Source: Lenzites betulinus (taxonomy: Eukaryota > Basidiomycota > Agaricomycetes > Polyporales > Polyporaceae). From it: a stretch of 64,000 bases of DNA. How positions within the stretch are numbered: position 1 is the first letter of the stretch; each line of letters opens with the position of its first letter. Positions 32,628 through 42,466 of the stretch are shown one piece after another. The notes under the pieces are model-generated. The model had not been told where the DNA came from. It did no database searches and saw only the letters and a program-made list of their open reading frames with translations. The position numbers and the translations under genes are program-made. The stretch spans positions 1-64,000 of the forward strand of contig JABYQU010000028.1 of assembly GCA_022264855.1 (NCBI GenBank). Direction: 5' to 3'.

Positions 32628-35600
32628 ATGGCACGAGGGAAAAGGAAAACACAAGCAACTTCAGGACGAAACCACTCAAAGCGTGCGAAGTTCAAGACCG
32701 TCGATATCGAGGATTTAGATACAGCTGCTGGAGTTGGAACGAGCGCTCAGATCATGCACCCGCCGGACGCTGAAGTGGCCGTCGGCACTGTAAACGTCTA
32801 CACATCTTCAGATGGACGACGCCTTGGTCAAAAGAGCAGCCGTCGGACCGTTACTGTGAATCCCGCTGAATGGATATTCTCGAACACCACCCGAACGACA
32901 GACTCGAGCTCGCCGCTTCAGGCCGGCGCTAGCAGTACGGAGGAAGCCCAAGCTGCATCCTTGCTCGACGCTCTTCCCTTTGGTGAGGCTGAGGCCCCTC
33001 AAGAGATATTCCTTGAACCCGAGGGTAACTCGACAAAGAAACGTGTTCGTCTTGATTTGCGCGCTGCGGTACTTATAACATATTCTCTATGGAGCTGGCA
33101 GGCCGATACTGAGCATCATACTTGTCACGACTCACAGGCCCAAGCTAGGAACTGGCTTCCTTTTCGAAACGATTTTCTTGACGAGCTACTACAGTACGAA
33201 GGATGCGACGAAAACCTCAAGGGCGCAGATAGTCTCTGTCATATATGCAATACCGAACCTGCAGGTGTGCGATGCCGAGACTGCCACCGCCGTCCCATCT
33301 GCTGCCAAGGCTGTTTGGTGCACGCCCATGCTGATCTCCCTCTCCATCGACCTGAGGTACGAAGACTGCCTTTATTTCATAATTCCGTAAACTAATGCGA
33401 GCCGGTTATAGTCGTGGGACGGGAAGCGATTTGTGCGCACGACCTTGCGAGACCTCGGGCTTGTCGTCCAACTTGGGCACTCACGAGGGAAATGCACTCA
33501 CCCCGCCAAGAACACTCGTCAGGTTGCGGTGGTCGACATGTGCGGAATACAAGCAGTCAACGTTAGATACTGTGAATGCTTGGATGCAGAGAACGGCCTC
33601 ACACACCAATGGCGCCAGCTGTTCCATGTAGGCTGGTTTCCGGCCACGACCCACCGACCTGAGACCGCAGTTACTTTCCAACTCCTCAAGACCTTCCACG
33701 AGCTCAACCTCCAGGGAAAGACCAATCTGTATGACTTCAGTAAGACACTCGAACGACTCACAGACAACTCCGGCCTTCAAGAAGTCCCTGTAAGCTCCAA
33801 GATCTTTGCCATTAAGTGGGCGCCACTTACTATGAGCGCTCCTGCTTCGCCATTCCAGAGCCGCTACAAGCAGCTTTCACATGTCATACGACTCTGGCGC
33901 CACCTAGTTGCTCTCAAACGATTTGGTCGTGCTCATGATACGACCCACGCCAGTGGTACGGCTGAAGGCGAACTCGCGCTCGAATGCCCAGCATGTCCGC
34001 ACCCCGGGAAGAACATTCCAGACAATTGGAAAGAAGCCCCGGTCAGCGTCAGGTGAGTGCCATGCTCAATACTACTACATAAGCTGAGACCAATATGTGA
34101 TGCCATAGGTGGCTTTATACACTTTTTCTCATGATGGATGCGAATTTCCGCGCCAGATGCAAGGACCGTGGGTTCGAGGATATCCAATTAGCGCCCGGAT
34201 GGGCTTACTTTGTCGAGGAATCGAAGTACCAGGCACATCTTCGATCACGCAGTGGAGATAAGCAAGAAGTATGTTCGTAATGCTCGGCTGACCTCATTCG
34301 ATTCCTCTGACCAGTCGACAGGAAAATACGTGCTCGGTCGAGCACAACGCGATTGTAAAGGCGAGCATCCGCCGCGAAGGCTACATTGCGTCTGGTGTCG
34401 GAGCAGTCTTGTGCGCACGACATGCGCTCGTCAGAAAGAACGGAACAGGCGACCTCCAGCTCGGTGAGAAGTTAGTGTTTGTGCTTACATCTTGTGCCGC
34501 GTTCAGTTCTCACTATGTGACAGACAAGCAAACATGGATTATCTGCTGTTCTCTACACTCGTAGGAGTCCTCCAGGCGCTCATGATCTCTTATGACATCG
34601 TCTGCCAGTGGTGCCGCCATTTATGGGAGCGTATGATGAACCTGCCGCCCGAGATGCACATCGATCGCGGAAAGGTACCGGACGTTCGGTTCGGTATCCC
34701 AAAAGAGCACATTCGCGTGCACGGCCCGGGTCACTCCAAATTTTCGTTCAACTTTCTCCCCCGCGTCGGACGAACATATGGCGAGGGGATTGAGTCCCAG
34801 TGGTCGTTCATGAATCCTCTGTCGTTAAGCACACGCGAGATGACTCTTGGCTTGCGGCATGAGCTTATGAACGACCATTGGGGATCCTGGAATTGGAGTA
34901 AGGTCATGGCGTTTGGTGAGCTTTGGCATCGATCTAGTATTAACCTCATAACTCACGGAATGTTCTTTTATAATTGTCAGGTCCATCACTCTTGCGATCC
35001 TTAGAAGAGGCGCACGCCATGCGAGTCGAACAAGGGCGTGTTTTCCGCGACTACTCGGCAACCTTCAACGCCGAAGTCGTTCAAACTTGGGAGAACATGA
35101 TTGCCGAGTGGAACAAGGACCAATCCCGGCCTGATCCCTACGAAGAGCCCAAAAGCAGTAAGGGGTTCGACAGCCTATCACAATCTTCTGCTGACACATT
35201 CGCCTCTCCCTAGGTGCTTCCTCCGTAGCAGCGGCTAAGCATGAAATTGCACTCGAGGAGGCGGAAGAGCTTGCTAGCGGGACATTGCCTCCTCATGAGG
35301 TAACTCCAGGAGCATTCTTACAGGTCGGGCTAGAGCTAGAGGATCAGCAGTGAGTAACTCATGCAATGGCTCTCCCGGCGCGGTTTAGATTCATCCGATC
35401 ACTTCTATAGACGCGCCCTCCGATTGCGTGGCCCCAATGGAAGCAGCTTGAATGCATTAGCTGAACAGCAGGAGAAGCGCAACGTCATCCGTCGCCGAAT
35501 CGAGCTCTGGCAAGGGATCCAGGATGTTCACATGCCCATGGTGGCGCCTCTGCGTGCGGAAGGCCCGGACACTGCGTCCGACGTGTCAGCCTCCGCTTCT

Positions 35601-36560
35601 CGGGCACGCAAGAGCCCCGAGGACATCGTTCTCTTTCTTCCCTCGTCCCTCCCTCCCTCACATCGATCTGCCGCTGTACTCTCCAGTCTCCTGAATAAGG
35701 AACGTCGTCTACGTCTTGGACAACTATCCGACACGCTCACGGATATACGCCATCTACGAAGGATCCTTGCCAGCATCTCAGACTATACGCGCCTCAACGT
35801 CAATGGCGAGGGACAGCGCGCGATCACGCGCTTTCGCGACCTCTATGCGAGCTTCCAGGCCAAAGTCAAGCGCGCAACGGAGCGATACCGTGCTGCATAC
35901 ACTGCAATGCAAATACTAGAGCCCGACGGCTTATGGTCTCGGACATACAGGCCGCTCCTCGATACCGATTTACGCGGACCACGACGCGAAGACGAGAGCA
36001 CCAGTGAAGGACGGTATGAGGTAAGTTGGATCTGGCTTGCCCCAACCGCGTCTGCCGAAGAGGTGCGCGACTTCGCGACCCCAGCCAGCGCAGAGGAGTT
36101 CGCGGCCAGCATGCGCGTCGAATGGGCACGCGCGAAGGCTCGTGCGGAACGATGGGAAGAGGAAGAGCTGCTTCTTATGGAAGAGATGCGCCGCATTATC
36201 AAGTATTGCGAGTGGAAGGCTAGTTGGTGGAGATCTCGTGCCGAACTTCGCTCCCAAACCGCCTCCAGCTCTGTCCTTCAGGGGCTTCGCGCGTACGCGG
36301 CGAAGCAAGTCGCTGTGTGGGAAGGTCTAGCGTGCCGGTGCGCTTCGTGGTGGATTCAATACCTCAGGACCCTCGGACCACTTCCGGAATGGATTGCGCC
36401 ATATGCGAGGCATGCACGGAAGGTTCGTCTGCGCGATTTCTCGAAGCGCGGTACTTTCCAGGCGATGGCGATGCGCGAGGAGGATGTGTCGGATGACTTG
36501 GACTCCGATGAGGACGGTGGTGGTGGGCAAGCTGTTGAGGAGGACCAGGATGAGGACTAA
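32628..36560 (+). CDS. KDZ-family transposase with CxC2-type cysteine cluster
   Basis: The start ATG 32628 gives the basic MARGKRKTQATSGRNHSKRA. The first exon ends at 33356 and contains the cysteine cluster (CHICNTEPAGVRCRDC, then CCQGCLVHAH), matching the CxC2 domain that accompanies KDZ transposases. The RNase-H-fold transposase follows: VAVVDMCGIQAVNVRYC, GWFPATTHRPETAVTF, KTLERLTDNSGL, ECPACPHPGKN, WLYTLFLMMDANFRAR, the SYDIVCQW stretch near 34590, and GRTYGEGIESQWSFMNPL with DDHWG-like NDHWGSWNW near 34770-34900. The C-terminal third is a long helical, charged region (coiled-coil-like, 35400-36450) with an acidic end. Introns are short with GT/AG borders (for example 33357-33411). I saw no inactivating change in the exons checked. 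It should cut and paste the element using the KDZ ends. Confidence 0.9.
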
Positions 36561-37859
36561 TCAGCAGGCTTTATCACGCATATAATGTAGTAAGGCATCA
36601 GTCCTGTATTAAAGTCATGTATCTGTCTCTTGCTCGTCTTTCGATTTCACAAAGCGGTGTGGATGCGCGTCTCAATTAGAACTGCCACAACAGACGCCCG
36701 CCTGCCTACCTCTGACCGACATCGCCTTTACAACATGAATGTATACTTGACGCCACGAAAATGCGACAGGATCTAGTACCCGACGCCGACCTAGAAGTCT
36801 CTCAGCCTATCAACAACCCACGTTTAGGTGGACGAGGCCCACGCGCAAACCCAATCCCGCAAGCTGGTGAGGTCATACTGGGCGCGAACGCTCGCTACGC
36901 GTTTTACAAGCCAGGGGAGTTGCATAGACCCGCCTTGAGTGATCTACACAAGGTATGACAGCTTCCATCGCATTCTACAAACCACGGATCAGCTGCGTGC
37001 TCGTTTTACAGGGGGAGTGTACGGGCGCTGATATTACAAGCTGGACAGCATGCGGGATTTCACATGGCGCCAGAGGTCACGGTACTGAGCCCCCCGCAAC
37101 ACATTTTACAGGTTCAAGCTGATCGCCGTTGCATTTACAGAGCACGGCCGAGCCCGGTGGGACCTACGGGGCATTCTACTGGATCACGCATTCTACAAGC
37201 AAGGGACGGGCCACGAGGGTGTACAACAACGCACACGCGGTCGCGTCGCACGTTGACCGCGCGCAGTTGACGCCCCATGACGCGCAGCAAGCACTCGTCC
37301 ACCCGCGCCGCAACTCGACGCATGCACTCACAGCACCGCGCCGCGATCCGCTGCACCGGCGCACATCAAGAATCGCGCGCCGTGGCCCACCCACTGTGCC
37401 GCGCTCTATGCCCGTCGACGGCAGCAGGACGCGCGACTTCGCACACACAGGCAGGGGAGTATCGGGGACGGCCTGTCCCTGTGTGGCCACTGCCATCGCG
37501 GATGCGGCGGCGCCGCGCTCGGTCTAGGTGCGCTCTCGCTGGGCCCTGCTGGACTCTTAGGTCTGCGGGACTAACTCTGTGACCATGACAACCCCCTCCC
37601 CCCCGCTGTGTACCGTACAGAATGTATCTACGCCCCCGCACAGCACACTCCCGGATCCTGGCCGACGACGATGACACGCTCGTCGAGCATCTGAGCAACT
37701 GCCTGCGCGCCCCTGTCCCCGGCTCGCCGCGCACCGCTGTGCTGCGGTAAAGGGAGATGTTAGCAGGCTTCTCGTTGCGTGGACGGGAGTGAGCGCCGCT
37801 CACCGCTCTTCCGCCGCTCACCGCTCTTCTACCGCGGTCATGTCGCGTGCTACAGCATA
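36561..37859. other. Gene-free region 3' of the KDZ transposase
   Basis: From 36890 to 37200 there are degenerate TTTTACAAG/TTCTACAAG boxes, the reverse of the left-array boxes. The remainder is GC-rich without a supported gene. Confidence 0.5.
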
Positions 37860-39180
37860 CACGGGCGGCGATGTCGGGGCGTGGGGTTGTATTATGGGAC
37901 GCGCGTGGCCGCGGCGCGTTCTACAACACACGCGACCGCTCCCGTCGCATTCTACAACGCGTGCAGGGCCCTGCCCATGTAATAGGCCCGGAACGGGGCG
38001 TGAGACTGTAATACAGGACGCGCGCGGCCGCGGTGCGTTCTACAACGCATGCGAACCGTCGCGTAGCGCTCAACAAAAATCGAAAGAGGCTGCACACATT
38101 TGAAATACAGCGATCGGGAGCTTGTGGCGGAATCTACTACGTGTGCGGGACCCCTGCACATTTCACGAGCCCGGGACCGGCCCGCGGGGCTCTATTACAG
38201 GACACGCAGCCCCGCGGCGCGTTCTACAACGCACGCCGTCGCTCGCGTGGTGTTCTACAACGCGCGCAGAGCGCACGGGAATTTAACAGGCTGCGACTGG
38301 TCGTGGGTTTTTTTATTACAGGACACGCGGATTGAACAAGCCCGTGGGACTCTATTACAGGACGCGCGTCATTGCTGCGTGTTCTACAAGGCACGCGATC
38401 GCGCGCGTGGCGTTCTACAACGCGCGAAGAGCCCGCACAGATGTACAAGCCCGGGACCGGCCGCGTGGCTCTATTACAGGATGCGCAGGACCGCAGCGCG
38501 TTATACAACGCACGCGGTCGCATGCATGGCGTTCTACAACGCGCGAAGAGCCCGCGCAGATTTCACAAGCCCGGGACCGGCCGCGTGGCTCTATTACAGG
38601 ATGCGCGCCGTCGCGCCGCGTTCTACAAGGCACACGGTCGCTCGCGTGGCGTTCTACAACGCGCGCAGAGCCCGCGCGTATTTAACAAGCCCGGGACGGG
38701 CCGTGGGGCTCTATTACAAGGTACGTCTAGTCGCGGCGCGTTCTACAAGGCACGCGGTCGCTCGTGTGGCGTTCTACAACGTGCGCAGAGCCCGCGCAGA
38801 TTTAACAGGCCGGGAACGGGCCGTGGGGCTGTATTACAGGACGTGCGCCGTCGCGGTGCGTTCTACAAGGCACGCGATCGCGCGCGGGGCGTTCTACAAT
38901 GCGCGAAGAGCCCGCGCGTATTTAACAAGCCCGGAACAGGCCATGGGGCTCTATTACAAGGTACGTCTAGTCGCGGCGCGTTCTACAAGGCACGCGGGCG
39001 CTCGCAGCATGTTATACAAGACACACTGGTCAATCAGCCATTATACAAGCCCGGAAGACGCCGTGGGGGTGTATTACAGTGCGCGGGCGCTCGCATTGCG
39101 TTCTACAAGCCCGGAATGAGGATCGGTGGTGTATTACAAGGTGCAGACATCAGTATGGTGTTATACAAGGGCAAACAGGA
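37860..39180. repeat. KDZ right subterminal array: 30-bp boxes in 120-bp units
   Basis: Boxes TTCTACAACGC, TTCTACAAGGCACGC, TTTAACAAGCCCGG and CTATTACAGGA recur every 30 bp, about 43 times. They are arranged in 120-bp units and are the reverse complement of the left array. Long stop-free frames in this array are a by-product of the repeat. Confidence 0.9.
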
Positions 39181-39455
39181 TTATACAATCGTGTAACTAG
39201 TTTTAAAACAATTATACAAAGCGGCAAAGGCCTGCAGACATTGTACAAGGCTATTATGAGAGTATACAAAGGGCACAACAGTAATACAACCTTGTCATAG
39301 TTGTATAACTAGTACAGTAGAGGAACTACAATGGTTGTTAAACAGCTTGTTAACTTGTGGTGGGGTTGTATATAGTATAATGGGCGGACATAGAATACAC
39401 AACATCAGTAGCAGAACTATGGGATATTGTAATACAAGTCTGGCAACTACAGGTG
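39176..39455. repeat. KDZ right terminal inverted repeat
   Basis: This is the reverse complement of 25401-25680. It ends GGCAACTACAGGTG and is followed by the GGTCCGG duplication. Confidence 0.88.
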
Positions 39456-39462
39456 GGTCCGG

Positions 39463-40470
39463 ACGGTATCGCAGATACTTCGGTCAATGGTACAACCTGA
39501 TCAGCGTGACTGGGCGCAACGGATACCCATGGTCGAATTTGCGGTGAACTCAAGCATGAATTCGAGCACAGGGTACTCCCCATTCGAACTGAACAACGGG
39601 TACTTACCAACAATGATCCGTGAACTCGTACGAGAACCGGCACTGCCAGGCGTCCGCGAGTTTGCCGAACGAGCTATATCCAACCTGCGCGATGCTCACG
39701 ATCGAGTGATCGCCAGTAGAGTAGAGCAAACTCACTTCGCAAACCGCCGGCGACGACCGGACGACGACGCGGACGAGCCGACTTTCGTACTGGGAAGCTT
39801 GGCGTACTTGTCTACGGACAACATCAATATCCCCAAGGGAAGGGCACGGAAACTCGTACCTAAATTCATCGGACCCTACAAGATCATCCAAGCTGATCGC
39901 GAATCCTCGACCTATACACTCGATCTTCCGCCGGACTTGCGTCGGCGAGGAATTCACCCGAAATTCCACGTATCCCGATTACGGCGGCACGAACCAAATG
40001 ATGACGTCTTGTTTCCGAACAGGGAAGTGGGAGTGTTCTACGACCTAGGCATGGACCCGGAGAAAGAATTCATCGTAGATGCTATCGTCGCACACGAATG
40101 GTCAGGAACAACTTGCCGCTTCCTGGTACAGTGGGAAGACGGTGACATTACCTGGGAAGAATGGTCGACAGTGAAGGATCTCTCAGCGGTCGACGATTAC
40201 TTTGAACTACAGGGCGTACACGACTGGAAGGAGCTCCCGAAGACGACGGGGACGAGTAAAATACCGCGTCAGGCGCCACGCAGACGTACGCCAACTACAG
40301 CTACAAACGCGGCCACCACTACGGCGACGCCCGAACGCACAACGGAGGGACGCGCCGAACGCGCCCACGTGACCGTGCCACAACAGGTAACGGCGCCTTC
40401 CGAGATCACGTTGGGCCGGGGACGGCGGAACAAGCGCCCTACCTGGAAAAGGCAAGAGGGCGTCTACTGA
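39463..40470 (+). CDS. pol: Pol: integrase C-terminal part with chromodomain
   Basis: This resumes the pol frame after the KDZ element. Integrase core residues continue (MVQPDQRDWAQRIPMVEF, then SSTGYSPFELNNGY), followed by the GPY/F-like region (KLVPKFIGPYKII, and LRRRGIHPKFHVSRLR). A chromodomain follows near 40060-40210 (FIVDAIVAHEW, CRFLVQWEDGDITWEEW). Such domains direct chromovirus integration to particular chromatin. The basic tail ends RRNKRPTWKRQEGVY. The stop is at 40468-40470. Confidence 0.93.
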   Translation, partial: TVSQILRSMVQPDQRDWAQRIPMVEFAVNSSMNSSTGYSPFELNNGYLPTMIRELVREPALPGVREFAERAISNLRDAHDRVIASRVEQTHFANRRRRPDDDADEPTFVLGSLAYLSTDNINIPKGRARKLVPKFIGPYKIIQADRESSTYTLDLPPDLRRRGIHPKFHVSRLRRHEPNDDVLFPNREVGVFYDLGMDPEKEFIVDAIVAHEWSGTTCRFLVQWEDGDITWEEWSTVKDLSAVDDYFELQGVHDWKELPKTTGTSKIPRQAPRRRTPTTATNAATTTATPERTTEGRAERAHVTVPQQVTAPSEITLGRGRRNKRPTWKRQEGVY

Positions 40471-40591
40471 GTCGGACACTCAACCTTAAACGCCAACTGG
40501 CATCACTGCGCGCCTACCATCATCAAACTACATCACAAAAGAATCGCCCCTTCCATCATCTATTCGACCGGTCTCAGATCTGCTTTTAACT

Positions 40592-42418
40592 ATGTACCAC
40601 TCCGGCGGGCCCCCTCGCCCTCTTTCTACACCGCCGACCACGCGCCGCCGAGAAGACCCTCTCCGCGAAGACCACGAACTGTACGCGCAACCCGCATATG
40701 AATACTTGCTTCACTCGCCGCCTTCATGGAAGCGGAGCCCACCGCGTGGAAGAAGCCTCTCTCGGGAGCGCGTTCGCGTCCTGGACTGGACGGCAGGAGG
40801 ACACGAGGGGGGTGACAGGCACAAGCGCCGTCAATTGAGCCCGAAGTACGGTAACTCCCGCGGCCGAGGATCCTCGGGACGGCATTACGACAACCGCCGC
40901 CGCGAGGAACCCAACAGAGACTCGCTGGGCTACAACCGCGGCTGGGCAGCCTGCCTCGACAAACACCAGCCCGCACTCGACCGAGCAACGGCCGACCATG
41001 ATGAGGTCATCCGCTTGCGCGATGAAATTCGCCTCGCACACCAGGACCTGGCTGACGCACAGCTCGCGCTCGAACGCGAACAACGCCGCGCGCGCGATGC
41101 CGAACGCACGGCACTTCTGCGCCTCCAAGCATCCGAGTCCCGACCCCGCGCGTCCGCATTCAACGACCGCGACATCGTCATGGTTGATGCAACCGTCCCC
41201 TTCGGACGATCGTCCTACGACTCCGAGCACGCACCGACGTTGCCGAAAAGCACACAGGGCGCTGGGCATAACAACCCACAACCCTCGTCCTCTACTCTTT
41301 CTTCCACAAGTGCGTATAACAACGCACGCGGCCTCGGGCCAACGACCACTAATGGCTCCCCGATAGCGTCGAGCCAGAAGGGGAAGGAGACGGAGACGGA
41401 TATCACGCGTGCCCAGCAGGCCAACGTGAAGAAGTTAACGCTCTCAACATGGGCAAAGCAGCAACGACTGAAGGCATCCCACGTCACGGATAAATTCATG
41501 CAACCACCGCGTTTCAAACCTATTCCACAGGAGTTCGATGAGCTCGAGTCCATCGCTCAGAAGACTACAGCGACGCACGGAGTAATCGCCGTATATCAAC
41601 TCATCCAGTGGAAACACAAGGCCTCCGACAAACGCAGCCATGGCTTCCCTTTGACCGCGTCCGACAAATGGGCGCTCACCTGGTCCGTACCGCCGTGGTT
41701 CATCGAACAGCACGACGCCATCCGCGCATCCACCGAATACCACGTAATGACGCCACCGGCGTGGGATATGCCCCTCATCCACTGGTTTCGCCACTATGAC
41801 GCCAATCGGAAGTCGATGCGCAAAGGGCTTCGCCGGACTACCGACGGACACCCTGAACTTCGCTCGCTCGAAGGATTATTCCTCGCCACCGTACTCGCTG
41901 TCGATCCTCGTGACGGCCATGGTACTACTGACGGCCACACCGTCGACCTCATCGCTGGCCTATTCGTCAGCCCCGAGGCGTATCAGGCCACACTCGACCG
42001 TCTCCAGCTTGAACCAGCCCTCGAACTCCACGTCACCCCATTCAACGGACATCGCCCCGCGGTCGCCGATGACCTCTGCAAACACGCTAGTAACTGCAGA
42101 CTGACGGCATGGGACGTCCGTCAGGCACTCAGCGAATGGGCAGTCAACTACCTCGCGTCCAATGGGAAACCCGCCAAGGCCCTCGCTACGACGGCAGCGC
42201 ATCCAGCTCATACTCCCCGGGGTGGCACACCTCGAGCTGACGTCGACGCACCGTCCAACGAGGACACCGCCGAAGCGCCCGCATACCCACTCGTCAACGC
42301 TCCCATCCTCCCCGTCGACCCGTTCACCGTCCCACTACCTGACGGGGATGACATGGACCTTGATGAGAACTCACACGACGACGAGCACGGTGAATGCTCT
42401 TCGTCTGTGAGCGCGTAG
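40592..42418 (+). CDS. Extra 608-aa ORF of the gypsy element, unknown function
   Basis: This is a single open frame 121 bases after pol, same strand, ending 49 bases before FB-3 and inside the LTRs. The N-terminal 110 residues are Arg/Ser/Pro-rich (RSPPRGRSLSRERVRVLD). A strong coiled-coil candidate follows at about residues 125-190 (HDEVIRLRDEIRLAHQDLAD...). A disordered stretch leads to a compact region around residues 265-520 with several tryptophans (KWALTWSVPPWFIEQ, MPLIHWFRHYDANRK, LEGLFLATVLAVDPRDG). The end is acidic (DDMDLDENSHDDEH). There is no signal peptide or membrane segment, so it is not envelope-like. An RNA- or particle-associated role is only a guess. Confidence 0.75.
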   Translation: MYHSGGPPRPLSTPPTTRRREDPLREDHELYAQPAYEYLLHSPPSWKRSPPRGRSLSRERVRVLDWTAGGHEGGDRHKRRQLSPKYGNSRGRGSSGRHYDNRRREEPNRDSLGYNRGWAACLDKHQPALDRATADHDEVIRLRDEIRLAHQDLADAQLALEREQRRARDAERTALLRLQASESRPRASAFNDRDIVMVDATVPFGRSSYDSEHAPTLPKSTQGAGHNNPQPSSSTLSSTSAYNNARGLGPTTTNGSPIASSQKGKETETDITRAQQANVKKLTLSTWAKQQRLKASHVTDKFMQPPRFKPIPQEFDELESIAQKTTATHGVIAVYQLIQWKHKASDKRSHGFPLTASDKWALTWSVPPWFIEQHDAIRASTEYHVMTPPAWDMPLIHWFRHYDANRKSMRKGLRRTTDGHPELRSLEGLFLATVLAVDPRDGHGTTDGHTVDLIAGLFVSPEAYQATLDRLQLEPALELHVTPFNGHRPAVADDLCKHASNCRLTAWDVRQALSEWAVNYLASNGKPAKALATTAAHPAHTPRGGTPRADVDAPSNEDTAEAPAYPLVNAPILPVDPFTVPLPDGDDMDLDENSHDDEHGECSSSVSA

Positions 42419-42466
42419 GGTATCGGCCACTCGGCCTCGGCGCTCGCTCCCTCGTAGCTAACGGGC

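Larger units (their letters stand above)
25401..39455 (+). mobile_element. KDZ transposon, 14,055 bp, inserted in the gypsy integrase
   Basis: The ends are perfect inverted repeats, CACCTGTAGTTGCCAG..., at both termini. The flanking 7-bp TSD is GGTCCGG (25394-25400 and 39456-39462). Discounting the element and one TSD restores the pol frame. From the ends inward come about 280 bp of terminal repeat, long arrays of a 30-bp box (left 25681-27960, right 37860-39180), then two divergent genes: a passenger (31238-28472, minus) and a KDZ transposase (32628-36560, plus). The transposase appears intact, so the element may still be active or was recently. Confidence 0.92.

Noticed and set aside
38100..39196. 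339- and 274-codon plus-strand open frames in the KDZ right array
   Set aside because: These are the same artefact as in the left array, in mirror orientation.
40592..42418. Envelope gene in the gypsy element
   Set aside because: There is no signal peptide, no membrane segment and no cleavage-like site; the product is Arg-rich and coiled-coil-like.
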